Under the pieces are notes generated by a model that was not told where the DNA came from, ran no database searches, and saw only the letters and a list, made by a program, of their open reading frames with translations. A DNA stretch of 64,000 bases from the NCBI RefSeq assembly GCF_001543105.1, contig NZ_CP014159.1, positions 62,001 to 126,000 on the forward strand. The letters are read 5' to 3'. The DNA comes from Aerococcus christensenii (GTDB taxonomy: Bacteria; Bacillota; Bacilli; Lactobacillales; Aerococcaceae). This document shows positions 46,078 to 54,588 of this stretch, piece after piece. Position numbers and translations under genes: made by a program. Numbering within the stretch: position 1 is the first letter of the stretch; each line of letters opens with the position of its first letter.

Positions 46078-46878
46078 ATGAAAAAATGGTTAAAGATATT
46101 AGGGGTGTTCGCCTTATTTTTGGCTCTAACAGGTTGCCACAAATCAAAAGAGAACGTTATTAAGGTCGGTGTAGTCGGCGAAAAAAATAACGAATGGGAA
46201 TACCTTCAAAAGGAACTCAAGGAAAAAGAAGGCCTACAAATTGAATTGGTTAAATTTACCGATTATCGAGCGCCTATTGAAGCTTTGGAACAAGGAGAGA
46301 TTGACCTTCACGCTTGCTTAACTGAAATTTACATGGACAAAATGAATAAAGAATCAGGCCGTCACAATACAACCATTGGCTATACCACTTTAAATCCTAT
46401 GGGAATCTTCTCCAAAAAAATAAGCTCTATCGATGCTCTTAAAGATGGTGGCCTAGTAGCTATCCCTAATGATGTCTCCAACGAAAGTCGGGCCCTTCTC
46501 TTACTTCAAGAAGCCGGTCTCATTCAATTAGATAAGAGCAAAAGCCTCTTGCCAACAGTTCATGACATCACTGAAAATCCAAAGAATCTCCAATTTAAAG
46601 TGCTAGAATCCAACCAAACTGCACGTGCCATGGATGAAGTAGACATCTCTCTCATTAACAATGATATGGCCGCTAATGCCGGTTTAATTCCAACTAAGGA
46701 TGCCATCTTCATTGAGAAAAAGAGCGATTCTTCCAAGCCTTACTGGAATGTCATTGCCGCTGATGTCAAAAACAAAGACAAAGAAACTTACAAAACTGTT
46801 GTGAAATACTATCAAACAGAAAAAGTTGCTCAATTAATCGACGAAAAATCTAAGGGATCTTCTATCCCTATTTGGTAA
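46078..46878 (+). CDS. MetQ/NlpA-family lipoprotein (orphan substrate-binding protein)
   Basis: 266 aa from the ATG at 46078, nine bases from AAGGAG; the ATG at 46072 is too close. Signal peptide with lipobox ALTGC (Cys 20). The NlpA/MetQ fold is visible as VIKVGVVGEKNNEWEYLQKE and later RAMDEVDISLINNDMAANAG. It probably binds methionine or a related amino acid outside the membrane. The MetN and MetI partners are not linked. A TATAAT lies at 46037-46042. Confidence 0.88.
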   Translation: MKKWLKILGVFALFLALTGCHKSKENVIKVGVVGEKNNEWEYLQKELKEKEGLQIELVKFTDYRAPIEALEQGEIDLHACLTEIYMDKMNKESGRHNTTIGYTTLNPMGIFSKKISSIDALKDGGLVAIPNDVSNESRALLLLQEAGLIQLDKSKSLLPTVHDITENPKNLQFKVLESNQTARAMDEVDISLINNDMAANAGLIPTKDAIFIEKKSDSSKPYWNVIAADVKNKDKETYKTVVKYYQTEKVAQLIDEKSKGSSIPIW

Positions 46879-46949
46879 TTTTTAGGAAGCTCGTCTTCAT
46901 TGAGAAATGACTCAATGAAGGCCCCTCCTCTACATCACTCCCTACACCA

Positions 46950-47002
46950 AAACGATCTTCCCTTCTTAGCAAGAATGCTTAAGAGAGGAAGATCGTTTTT
47001 TT
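46950..47002. terminator. Bidirectional terminator between metQ-like and argS
   Basis: AACGATCTTCC pairs with GGAAGATCGTT around an inner TCTTA/TAAGA stem. T-tract on the plus strand, A-tract on the left side for the minus strand. It lies between convergent genes. Confidence 0.85.
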
Positions 47003-47026
47003 GTAAGATTCGTAATACGTAAAAAA

Positions 47027-48718
47027 TTACATTTCTTTAGGGGCTTGAACGCCTAAAAGACGTAAGCTTTCTGTTAAGACGCAAGACACACAATAAACGA
47101 GTGCCAACCGTGCATTTTGTTGGTCATCTTCTGCCAATACCCGGGTATGGGCATAATATTTATTGAAGGCTTGAGCTAAGCTGAGCGCATACTTAGCAAT
47201 CACACTTGGCTCATAGTCTAGATAAGCTTTTTCTACAATAGCTGGAAAACGATCAAGGGTTTTAACAACTTGGTAGGCCCGTTCGTCTTCTAAGGAATAA
47301 GTTTCTTCCGAAGAAATGTGGAAGTTCCCCTTCCGTAAGATAGATTGGGCACGCGCATTTGCGTATTGAACATAAGGACCAGTTTCCCCTTCAAATTGAA
47401 CGACTTCTTGAAGATCAAAGTCAAAATTATTCAAACGATCATTCTTCAAGTCGTGGAAGACAACCGCACCAACGCCTACGCTTTCAGCGACAGCTTCTTT
47501 GTTTTCAAGGGCTGGATTTTTGCTTTCGATTTGTTGACGAGCGAGTTCAATTGCTTCGTCTAATACTTTGGCGAGGAGAATCACTTTCCCTTTTCGGGTT
47601 GAAAGTTTTTGCCCTCCTTGAGTGATTAAACCGAATGGGATGTGATGAATATCTTCGTTCCAATCATAGCCCATTTCTTTAACGACAGCTTTCAATTGCT
47701 TGAAGTGAATAGATTGTTCATTTCCCACCACATATAAGCACTGATCAAAATCATAATTCTTCTTCCGATAGAAGACAGCGGCCAGGTCACGAGTCATATA
47801 GAGGGTAGCCCCATCGGACTTCTTCACGAGAGCAGGAATGAGATCATACTTTTCCAAGTCAACTAAGGTGGCCCCATTGTCAATTTTGAGAAGACCTTTT
47901 TCTTCTAATTCATCAATCACAGCGTCCATCTTGTCGTTATAGAAGGCTTCCCCGTTCATAGAATCAAAAGAAATGTTTAAGAGGTCATAGATCGTTTGGA
48001 ATTCTTGAATAGATTCACTCCGCATCCATTTCCAGAGTTCGACTTCTTCTTCGTCTCCATCTTCTAATTTCTTAAAGGCTGCCCGTGCAAGATCATCTAA
48101 TTCAGGCTCTTTTTCAGCTTCTTGGTGGAATTTAACATAGAGACGGTTCAATTCTTGGATAGGGTTGGCCTTCACAACTTCTGGATCTCCCCATTTGCGG
48201 TAAGCCACAATTAATTTTCCAAATTGTGTCCCCCAGTCTCCTAAATGGTTAATGCGAACAGAATGAAAGCCCACTTTTTCAACAATATTCCCAATCGCAT
48301 TGCCGATAACGGTTGAGCGCAAATGCCCCATGGACATCGGCTTAGCAATGTTAGGGCTGGACATATCGATACAGATATTTTCCCCATGTCCAATCTCTAA
48401 GTCGCCATAATGCTCGCCCTTTTCAATAATGGTCGTTAACACATTTTCGGCGATTTTCCCAGATTTAAAAAAGAAATTAATATAAGGTCCAGCGACTTCT
48501 ACCCGTTCCACATAATCATCCCTTAGGCCTTCTGCAATCTCTTGAGCAATCATTTGGGGGGCTTTTCGTAAAGCCTTTGCCAAAATAAAACACGGAAAGG
48601 CAAGATCACCTTGACCTTGATGTTTAGGCACTTCTAAAGCTGCCTGGACTTCTTCTACTGTCAAATGGTCACTCACTCTCGAGTGAATCAATTCGGCGAG
48701 ATGTTCTTTAATATTCAT
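47027..48718 (-). CDS. argS: Arginyl-tRNA synthetase
   Basis: 563 aa, normal length. It has the N-terminal Arg-tRNA additional domain, the class I signature in the Firmicutes form NIAKPMSMGHLRSTVIG (about 125-141) and a KMSKS-like LSTRKGKVILL, then the DALR anticodon-binding domain. Charges tRNA-Arg, including the one at 927-1000. It stands alone between two terminators. No T-box leader was found upstream. Confidence 0.97.
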   Translation of the reverse strand: MNIKEHLAELIHSRVSDHLTVEEVQAALEVPKHQGQGDLAFPCFILAKALRKAPQMIAQEIAEGLRDDYVERVEVAGPYINFFFKSGKIAENVLTTIIEKGEHYGDLEIGHGENICIDMSSPNIAKPMSMGHLRSTVIGNAIGNIVEKVGFHSVRINHLGDWGTQFGKLIVAYRKWGDPEVVKANPIQELNRLYVKFHQEAEKEPELDDLARAAFKKLEDGDEEEVELWKWMRSESIQEFQTIYDLLNISFDSMNGEAFYNDKMDAVIDELEEKGLLKIDNGATLVDLEKYDLIPALVKKSDGATLYMTRDLAAVFYRKKNYDFDQCLYVVGNEQSIHFKQLKAVVKEMGYDWNEDIHHIPFGLITQGGQKLSTRKGKVILLAKVLDEAIELARQQIESKNPALENKEAVAESVGVGAVVFHDLKNDRLNNFDFDLQEVVQFEGETGPYVQYANARAQSILRKGNFHISSEETYSLEDERAYQVVKTLDRFPAIVEKAYLDYEPSVIAKYALSLAQAFNKYYAHTRVLAEDDQQNARLALVYCVSCVLTESLRLLGVQAPKEM

Positions 48719-48884
48719 ACATGAACTCCTTTATCCTTGAATAAATGGTCTATCCTTAGACACAAATCATTTCTTATTCTACCATAAAATTTGTTGCCTT
48801 GGTGGACTTTTCATCAAAAGCCTCTCTAGGTCAACCATCTATCGATAGACTCAAGGCTTCTGCACTTCCGAAAGGCCCTTCCTA

Positions 48885-48927
48885 ATAAAAAATTTTCCAG
48901 AAAGCACCGCGGCCTTCTGGAAAATTT
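48885..48927 (-). terminator. Terminator after thiG
   Basis: A perfect 13-bp stem (AAATTTTCCAGAA and complement) with a 12-nt GC-rich loop, followed on the minus strand by TTTTTATT. Confidence 0.88.
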
Positions 48928-48953
48928 CTGACTAATCCAAGTCAAATTAAAGC

Positions 48954-49721
48954 CTATTCATCATCCCGTTTAGGGGAAGATGGCGCTGCACCATCTACTA
49001 AGACACGACCTGGTCCTGCAAGGAAAGCCGCACGTCCTGCTTCAATCCCTAACTTGAAGGCCTTAGCCATCAAAAGAATATCATTAGCAGTAGCAACTCC
49101 TGTATTCGCCATCACAGCCGTAGCGCCCATTTCCATGACTTCTGCTGCTTGACTTGGAACTCCTATTCCAGCATCCACAATCACCGGTAAGTCGATTTCT
49201 TTGATAATCATGCGGATAAATTCTTTCGTAACTAGACCTTTATTCGAGCCAATAGGCGCAGCTAATGGCATAATAGCAGAAGCCCCTGCTTCTTTGAGGT
49301 CATAAGCCACTTGCAAATCTGGATACATGTAAGGGAGGACAACAAAACCTTCCTTGGCTAAAATTTCTGTAGCTTTGACGGTCGCTGCATTATCTGGTAA
49401 CAAGTATTTGCGGTCTCTCATGATTTCCAATTTGACGAAGTTTCCGCATCCCATTTCACGCGCTAAGCGAGCGATTTTGACTGCTTCTTCAACATTGGTT
49501 GCTCCATTCGTATTCGGCAAGAGGGTCACTTCTTTTGGAATATGTTTCAAGATAGTTGCCGCTTGCTCATTGCCAGCGTGACGAATAGCCACCGTAATCA
49601 TTTGAGCGCCTGCTTGTTGAACAGCAGCATCGATCAATTCTGGGGAATATTTCCCTGAACCTAAGATATACCGTGAAGTAAATTGTTTGCCACCTAATTC
49701 AAAAGAATCATTCATTTCCAT
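48954..49721 (-). CDS. thiG: Thiazole synthase ThiG
   Basis: 255 aa from the ATG at 49721 behind TGGAGG. TIM-barrel enzyme that builds the thiazole phosphate of thiamine from DXP, dehydroglycine and ThiS-thiocarboxylate. Motifs: RYILGSGKYSP at the start, LLPNTNGATN, VKLEIMRD, the AAPIGSNKGL loop and VDAGIGVPSQAAEVMEMG. Last of thiS-thiF-thiG, overlapping thiF. ThiH or ThiO, which supply dehydroglycine, are not in the window. Confidence 0.95.
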   Translation of the reverse strand: MEMNDSFELGGKQFTSRYILGSGKYSPELIDAAVQQAGAQMITVAIRHAGNEQAATILKHIPKEVTLLPNTNGATNVEEAVKIARLAREMGCGNFVKLEIMRDRKYLLPDNAATVKATEILAKEGFVVLPYMYPDLQVAYDLKEAGASAIMPLAAPIGSNKGLVTKEFIRMIIKEIDLPVIVDAGIGVPSQAAEVMEMGATAVMANTGVATANDILLMAKAFKLGIEAGRAAFLAGPGRVLVDGAAPSSPKRDDE

Positions 49722-50340
49722 AATAACCTCCATTTTTTATCCATTTGAGTGCTTCTAAGGCTTCTAAACTCGCTATTAAGGACACATAAGGAAGATAGAG
49801 TCCTTCCTCTACACTTGTCTTATAGTCTCCGATTAAACAGATATTGTGCAAATATTTGACTTGGACATCTTCTAAACGGCCCAAACCCGATAGTCCGGAA
49901 GCAGTAATCAAAAATTTATCTTCGTGTTCCATAAAATAATCGAGTAATAAACGTTTCGCCTCTCTGTCATCAAAAGCTTCAATAAATAAACGCGAATTTT
50001 GACAAATATCTTCTAAGTTTTCTTGCGTCACTTTTTGAGAGTGAGCTTCCACTTGAACATAAGGAATAGTGTTTTCTAATCTAGCCTTGCAGGTAAAGAC
50101 TTTGGAAGCTCCAACTTCCTGGAAGGTATAATTTTGGCGATTAAGATTAGAATATTCAATAGCATCATAATCGTAGAGTATCAACCGCCCAACTCCTGCT
50201 CGCGCTAACATCATCGCCACATTCGAACCTAAGCCCCCACAACCAAAAATCGTCACGGTTTCTTTCTGAAATTCTGCACTTATTTTGGAATCTTGACGCT
50301 TTAAAATACATGAGCGAAGCTTTTCATCCGTCATTTCCAT
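49708..50340 (-). CDS. thiF: ThiS adenylyltransferase ThiF
   Basis: 210 aa. E1-like adenylating enzyme: P-loop-like IFGCGGLGSNVAMMLARAG, DYDAIEYSNLNRQ and later IEAFDDREAK. It activates the ThiS C-terminus. It is the short form without the C-terminal CxxC zinc site, as in clostridial ThiF. The start overlaps the thiS stop. Confidence 0.92.
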   Translation of the reverse strand: MEMTDEKLRSCILKRQDSKISAEFQKETVTIFGCGGLGSNVAMMLARAGVGRLILYDYDAIEYSNLNRQNYTFQEVGASKVFTCKARLENTIPYVQVEAHSQKVTQENLEDICQNSRLFIEAFDDREAKRLLLDYFMEHEDKFLITASGLSGLGRLEDVQVKYLHNICLIGDYKTSVEEGLYLPYVSLIASLEALEALKWIKNGGYYGNE

Positions 50341-50537
50341 TAACCACCTCCTACAATGGTAAATACTTCAATCACTGCCTCATCAGGAATGAGTAAAGTT
50401 TGAAATTCTTTTCTTTTGATTAAGTCCCCATTCACTTCCACAGCAACAAAATCTGGCGAATAATCTGCCCGTTCTAAAACCTGCAATAAACTTTCTCCTG
50501 GATGATAGTCTATCCATTGCTTGTTAATTTTAAGCAT
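50340..50537 (-). CDS. thiS: Sulfur carrier protein ThiS
   Basis: 65 aa, beta-grasp fold, with the essential C-terminal Gly-Gly (VGGG end) that becomes a thiocarboxylate. LLQVLERADYSPDFVAVEVN and IEVFTIVGGG are typical. First gene of the thi cluster, after about 75 bp of spacer from the allantoinase remnant. No TPP riboswitch lies upstream. Confidence 0.93.
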   Translation of the reverse strand: MLKINKQWIDYHPGESLLQVLERADYSPDFVAVEVNGDLIKRKEFQTLLIPDEAVIEVFTIVGGG

Positions 50538-50610
50538 GGCCTTCCTCCTTTCTCTTCTTCTATTAAATACTTGAGAACCACATCCTTTCCATGGGATCTT
50601 CTCAAATTTC

Positions 50611-50886
50611 TTACTTCTTTAACTTAGGATGCAGAATAAACTTTCCAAGGAATTCTTTCTGCACACCCTTTTCCTTCGAATAAATTTCGTGTTCCCTTAA
50701 AAAAGTCCCTACCACTTGACAGCCTATCTCTTGGCCGACATAAGGGCTGAAGCGATTGCGATAAGCCAAGTCTTTCGCTTTTAACACATAAGGAGCATGC
50801 GGTTGAATCAAAGCCAGATCTGCATCATTTCCTAAACGAATACTTCCCTTATTCTTTAACCTGATATGCTTACTATTCTCATTCAT
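50611..50886 (-). pseudogene. C-terminal remnant of allantoinase/dihydroorotase-type amidohydrolase
   Basis: 91 codons directly after nadC; the ATG is adjacent to the nadC TAA. KGSIRLGNDADLALIQP, the YRNRFSPYVGQEI region and the TFLREHEIY end match the last 90 residues of allantoinase (AllB). The metal-binding and catalytic parts are absent, so it cannot be an active enzyme. It is a 5' deletion that joined the allB tail to nadC. Confidence 0.78.
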
Positions 50887-51732
50887 TTATATAACCTGTA
50901 AATGTTTCATTGATAAATCTAAACATCTCGCAGAATGAGTAATTTCCCCACTAGAAATATAATCCAACGGTAAATCTTTATATTCACTAATATTATCTAA
51001 CGTAAAATTGCCCGATGCTTCAACAATCGCCCGTCCATCGATCCATTTTAAAGCTTCTGCCATAGCCTCATGTGACATATTATCCAACATAATAATATCT
51101 GCTTGGCCATGTATAGCTTCTTTAACCATTTCAAGAGTCTCTACTTCTACTTCAATTTTTTTAATAAAAGGAGAGTAAGCGCGTGCTGCTTTAATCGCAG
51201 GAATGACGCCTCCCGCAGCCTCAATATGATTGTCTTTGAGCATGATAGCCTCTGACAAGGAAAAACGATGATTATACCCTCCACCAATTCTTACCGCATA
51301 TTTTTCTAATAAGCGATAACCTGGGGTGGTTTTTCTCGTATCTAACAGTTTGATCGTACTGCCTTCCAAAGCTTGAACCATACAATGTGTAAGCGTTGCA
51401 ATTCCGCTCATTCTCTGCAAAAAATTTAAAGCCACCCTCTCCCCAGTTAATAGGGTATTGACAGATCCCGTAATTTGCATCAATTGATCATTAGGATTCA
51501 CTGCATCCCCCTCCTGAACAAGCCACTGGCATGTTGTTTGAGGATCTAAATATTGAAAAACACGTTCAAAAACAGCTAATCCACAAATAATTCCTGATTC
51601 TTTAGCTAACAATTGTACTGTGGCTTGTTGTCCCATATAAATAGCTTGTGTTGTGACATCTTCATAAGGTACATCTTCTTTTAATCCGCGAGCAATATAC
51701 TCATCCACCAAGTCTTGATTAATCGCTAACAT
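50887..51732 (-). CDS. nadC: Quinolinate phosphoribosyltransferase NadC
   Basis: 281 aa from the ATG at 51732 behind AAGGAGA. It makes nicotinate mononucleotide from quinolinate and PRPP. Family motifs: VALNFLQRMSGIAT, LLDTRKTTPGYRLLEKYAV, GGGYNHRFSLSEAIMLKDNH, VEVETLE and VEASGNFTLDNI. nadA and nadB are not linked here, so quinolinate would come from outside or from genes elsewhere. Confidence 0.94.
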   Translation of the reverse strand: MLAINQDLVDEYIARGLKEDVPYEDVTTQAIYMGQQATVQLLAKESGIICGLAVFERVFQYLDPQTTCQWLVQEGDAVNPNDQLMQITGSVNTLLTGERVALNFLQRMSGIATLTHCMVQALEGSTIKLLDTRKTTPGYRLLEKYAVRIGGGYNHRFSLSEAIMLKDNHIEAAGGVIPAIKAARAYSPFIKKIEVEVETLEMVKEAIHGQADIIMLDNMSHEAMAEALKWIDGRAIVEASGNFTLDNISEYKDLPLDYISSGEITHSARCLDLSMKHLQVI

Positions 51733-52080
51733 GTAAACATCTCCTTGTGTTTTCCTCCTCAAATAAGGTAGTTATCTATTCTTTTATGTTTTATCATACC
51801 ACAAGTCTTAAAAGCGCTCTTCTTTTTTATTTTTCCTTGATCGTCAATTCGCTTTGTTGACAAATCCATGCGTTCCTTTTAAAATTGTCATTGATTGCTT
51901 TTTGTTAGTATTACTTGGCATAAAATGTGATAGAAAAGGAATTGTTGAATGAACCACAATACATTATCAAAAACGTTTTCCTCTACTCGCACCTTATCTG
52001 TTGTAGCCCTTTTCTTTCACCTATTTTCCACTTTAACGTTAATCCATCAGGATTGAACCTATCTTTTGAACAGACCGCAG
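51733..52080. other. Gene-free stretch upstream of nadC
   Basis: AT-rich. It contains the likely minus-strand nadC promoter region but no clear riboswitch or ORF. A GC-rich CCGCAG/CTGCGG hairpin with T6 (52074-52105) ends on the plus strand and overlaps the 3' end of the neighbouring remnant. Confidence 0.5.
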
Positions 52081-52530
52081 TTAAAACACCCTGCGGCCTT
52101 TTTTGTAGACTTGTTTATCTACTTGTTGAACCACTTTAATATCCTCTAGTGGATTTCCCTTCAACACAAGAAAGTCGGCTACTTTTCCTGTTTCAATAGA
52201 ACCATAATCTTTATCAATCTTCATTAATTGCGCAGAATGATAAGATGTTAGTAGAGCTTGGAAAGGCGTTAAGTGAATTTTTTCGACAAAAAGTTGAAAT
52301 TCCACAGCAGTCAGTTCAAACCCATTAAATGGCGTCCCAGCATCAGTTGCTAGGGTTAACGGAATGCCTGCTTGATATATTTTCGCAACATTCTGGAGTA
52401 AGTCGGTCCAAATTTCCCTTGTCTTATCTGCTTGGTAGCTAAAGGCTGTGCCTTCTCCAATCTTTAAAATTCCTGCTCCAGCTACTAGCGTTGGGCTTAC
52501 AAAAGTTCCTTTAAACTTTGGCTCTGAAAT
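52081..52530 (-). pseudogene. C-terminal part of an amidohydrolase, 5' end lost
   Basis: The minus-strand frame reads FVSPTLVAGAGILKIGEGTA, ATDAGTPFNGFELTAVEFQ, then LTSYHSAQLMKIDKDYGSIE and ends GNPLEDIKVVQQVDKQVYKK. This is the C-terminal third of an imidazolonepropionase/prolidase-like amidohydrolase, including the metal-binding Asp (ATDAG). The frame has no start of its own; at about 52530 it merges, out of frame, into a YSIRK signal peptide. Confidence 0.75.
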
Positions 52531-52658
52531 CCCCCAAAGAAGAGACTGGCCCCGATCACAACCGACGCTATTCCAACCTTCAGCTTCCGAATACTAAATT
52601 TGTCCTTCTTTTGCGCCTGCTTCTCTTCTTGAAGTCGGCGATTATTTTTCGAGGCCAT
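52497..52658 (-). pseudogene. YSIRK signal-peptide fragment of a lost surface protein
   Basis: From the ATG at 52658 (after AAGGA) the frame reads ASKNNRRLQEEKQAQKKD and then KFSIRKLKVGIASVVIGASL, a classic YSIRK-G/S signal, followed by FFGG. After about ten more codons it stops at TAA 52497-52499, where it overlaps, out of frame, the amidohydrolase remnant. So 53 residues remain: the promoter, start and signal of a wall protein fused to the tail of an unrelated gene by a deletion. Confidence 0.8.
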
Positions 52659-52994
52659 TTTCATTCCTTCTTTCTATTTTTTTATTTTTAAAACTTTTCT
52701 TTTTAAGGATCATATAAAAAAAACGCAATAAATTTAGGGATTACCTTCATTTTTCAACACTTTATTGGATTTTTTTGGATGAAATTTACTTTTTTTGAAA
52801 GTGGAATAAAGAGTGGCGATATTTACAAATCTTTATAAAAACTAATACCCCACCCCAAAACGGAGAATACTCTCCTTTTGGAGTGGAGATTTCTTTTGAG
52901 AGAAGGAAAGACGTCGCTCTTCGGATAAAGAAACAAAAAAACCGCCTCCCCCTCGACAAGTTCGAGGAAGATGCGGTCAATGTTCCCTCAGCGA
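52659..52994. other. Gene-free stretch between YSIRK remnant and FMN reductase
   Basis: AT-rich spacer with the likely promoter of the YSIRK remnant (minus) and the terminator of the FMN reductase gene (52930-52978). A short open frame in it runs through the terminator and is not credible. Confidence 0.5.
52930..52978 (-). terminator. Terminator after the FMN reductase gene
   Basis: The minus strand pairs ACCGCATCTTCCTCGA with TCGAGGGGGAGGCGGT (few mismatches) around ACTTG, followed by TTTTTTTG. Confidence 0.85.
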
Positions 52995-53567
52995 TTAAGC
53001 TTTAGGATGTTTTTTCATGACTTCTTCAAATTGATCAATGTAAGATTGAACGAAAGCTTGGGTACCTTCATTGTTGAAGTGGCCTTCTTCGTCCAATAAC
53101 TCTGGAGAATGTCCTAAGAAGACTTCTGGTTGTTGAACAGTTGGCATCACAAAGTAAGAAAGAGCTAAGCGCAAGTTCTTGTTTGAGGAGTAACCTCCCA
53201 TAGCACCAACAGAATGACTAATCACAGCAACAGGTGTGTTGGTCAAAGCCACATCCCCTTTTGGTTTGGAAGCAACGTCAACCGCATTCTTCAAGCAAGC
53301 TGGAATGGTCCGGTTATTTTCTGGTGTAACAAAGAGAATCCCAGCAGCATCTTTAATGGTTTGACGGAAAGTCGTATAAACTTCTGGAAGTGGCTTGTCC
53401 GTCATAGCGGCATCATCATAATCTGCATCATACAATGGAAGGTCACGAATTTCAACGATTTCTGGTTCAAATTCATCAGAGAACATGTCTAAGGTATTCT
53501 TAGCAATTTTTAAAGCATAAGATCCTTTACGTAAACTCCCTACAATAACAGCTACTTTTTTACTCAT
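52995..53567 (-). CDS. NADPH-dependent FMN reductase family protein
   Basis: 190 aa flavodoxin-like protein. FMN-binding VGSLRKGSYALKIA near the start and LFVTPENNRTIPACLKNAVD match the SsuE/azoreductase-like family. It reduces flavin or quinone/azo compounds with NADPH. It stands alone with its own terminator. Physiological substrate not deducible. Confidence 0.9.
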   Translation of the reverse strand: MSKKVAVIVGSLRKGSYALKIAKNTLDMFSDEFEPEIVEIRDLPLYDADYDDAAMTDKPLPEVYTTFRQTIKDAAGILFVTPENNRTIPACLKNAVDVASKPKGDVALTNTPVAVISHSVGAMGGYSSNKNLRLALSYFVMPTVQQPEVFLGHSPELLDEEGHFNNEGTQAFVQSYIDQFEEVMKKHPKA

Positions 53568-53800
53568 AACTCCATCCCTTTTCTATCTAAGATACATTTA
53601 CTCTATCCTATTTACTTCAAGAAATCAATAATTTTGTTCGAAAGTCAAACCAAGATTCGCGGATGGTGGCGCTTTTAAAGAATTTAAAATTAAAAAAACA
53701 GTCATTTTCGAACAATTATTGTTTTTACTCTCTCATTTTTTTATGTTTCTCTCTCAGCTTTTGGAGTAAACTAAAAGAAAACAAATGAAAGGTGAAAACA

Positions 53801-54484
53801 ATGTCCCTTATTCTTATTCGACACGGCCAAAGTGTCTCTAATCAAAAGAATTTATTCACAGGTTGGTACGACGCCCCGCTAACTTCTCTTGGAAAAGAGC
53901 AAGCCATTGAGGCCGGAAAAATCTTAAAAGAGCATCACGTTCACTTAGATACCGTGCATACCTCCCTCCTCATACGAACTATCCAAACGACTTATCTCAT
54001 CCTCGAAACGATAGATAAACTTTATCTACCTATTCACAAGACTTGGCGGTTAAATGGACGTCACTACGGCGCATTGGAAGGTATGAACAAGGATCAGGCT
54101 CGAAAAATTTATGGCGAAGACCAAGTTAAGCAATGGCGGAGGTCCTATCGCGCCGTCCCTCCTCTGGCGGACACTCACTCTCTCTGCCAGCGCTACCCTT
54201 TCCTTCCTCCAGAGGTGATTCCTAGAGGAGAGAGTCTGGAACAAACCCGCCGTCGAATGGAACCTTATATTGAAGAGGTTATCCAACCAGAACTGCTCCA
54301 AGGTCGGGATGTCCTCGTGGTGGCGCACGGGAATGTCTTGCGTGCCTTCACGATGATTTTGGAGAACTTATCAGAAGAAGAACTCTTCAAGGTAGAAATT
54401 CAAAACGCTCAACCGATTGTCTATGATTTTCATTCAGACCTCTCTGTTGCTAAGAAAATCATTTGGACAAGAAGTAGCTATTAA
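53801..54484 (+). CDS. Phosphoglycerate mutase-like protein lacking the catalytic Glu
   Basis: 227 aa from the ATG at 53801, 8 bp after AAAGGTG. Histidine-phosphatase fold: LILIRHGQSVSNQKNLFTGW, then RRSYRAVPPL and VVAHGNVLRAF. The two catalytic His and the Arg are present. The conserved ERHYGAL motif of GpmA reads GRHYGAL (codon GGA, not GAA), so the general acid/base Glu is absent, and RRSYD has become RRSYR. A GpmA paralogue directly upstream of the normal gene; it may be a phosphatase or inactive. Confidence 0.88.
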   Translation: MSLILIRHGQSVSNQKNLFTGWYDAPLTSLGKEQAIEAGKILKEHHVHLDTVHTSLLIRTIQTTYLILETIDKLYLPIHKTWRLNGRHYGALEGMNKDQARKIYGEDQVKQWRRSYRAVPPLADTHSLCQRYPFLPPEVIPRGESLEQTRRRMEPYIEEVIQPELLQGRDVLVVAHGNVLRAFTMILENLSEEELFKVEIQNAQPIVYDFHSDLSVAKKIIWTRSSY

Positions 54485-54588
54485 AATGCCATTAGCATCT
54501 TGCCAGTGAAGAATTTCTCAAGTACAATAAATGAGGTGAAACACTGATCGCAGCGTTTCTCACGCAAAAATGAAAGAGGAGGCACATA

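Noticed and set aside
48719-48890. T-box leader before argS
   Set aside because: No conserved T-box sequence (GGGTGG-type) or specifier arrangement is visible.
50538-50610. TPP riboswitch before the thi genes
   Set aside because: The short spacer lacks the CUGAGA and other TPP-aptamer segments.
52786-52980. Small ORF downstream of the FMN reductase gene
   Set aside because: Its first codons lie in the terminator hairpin and there is no ribosome binding site.
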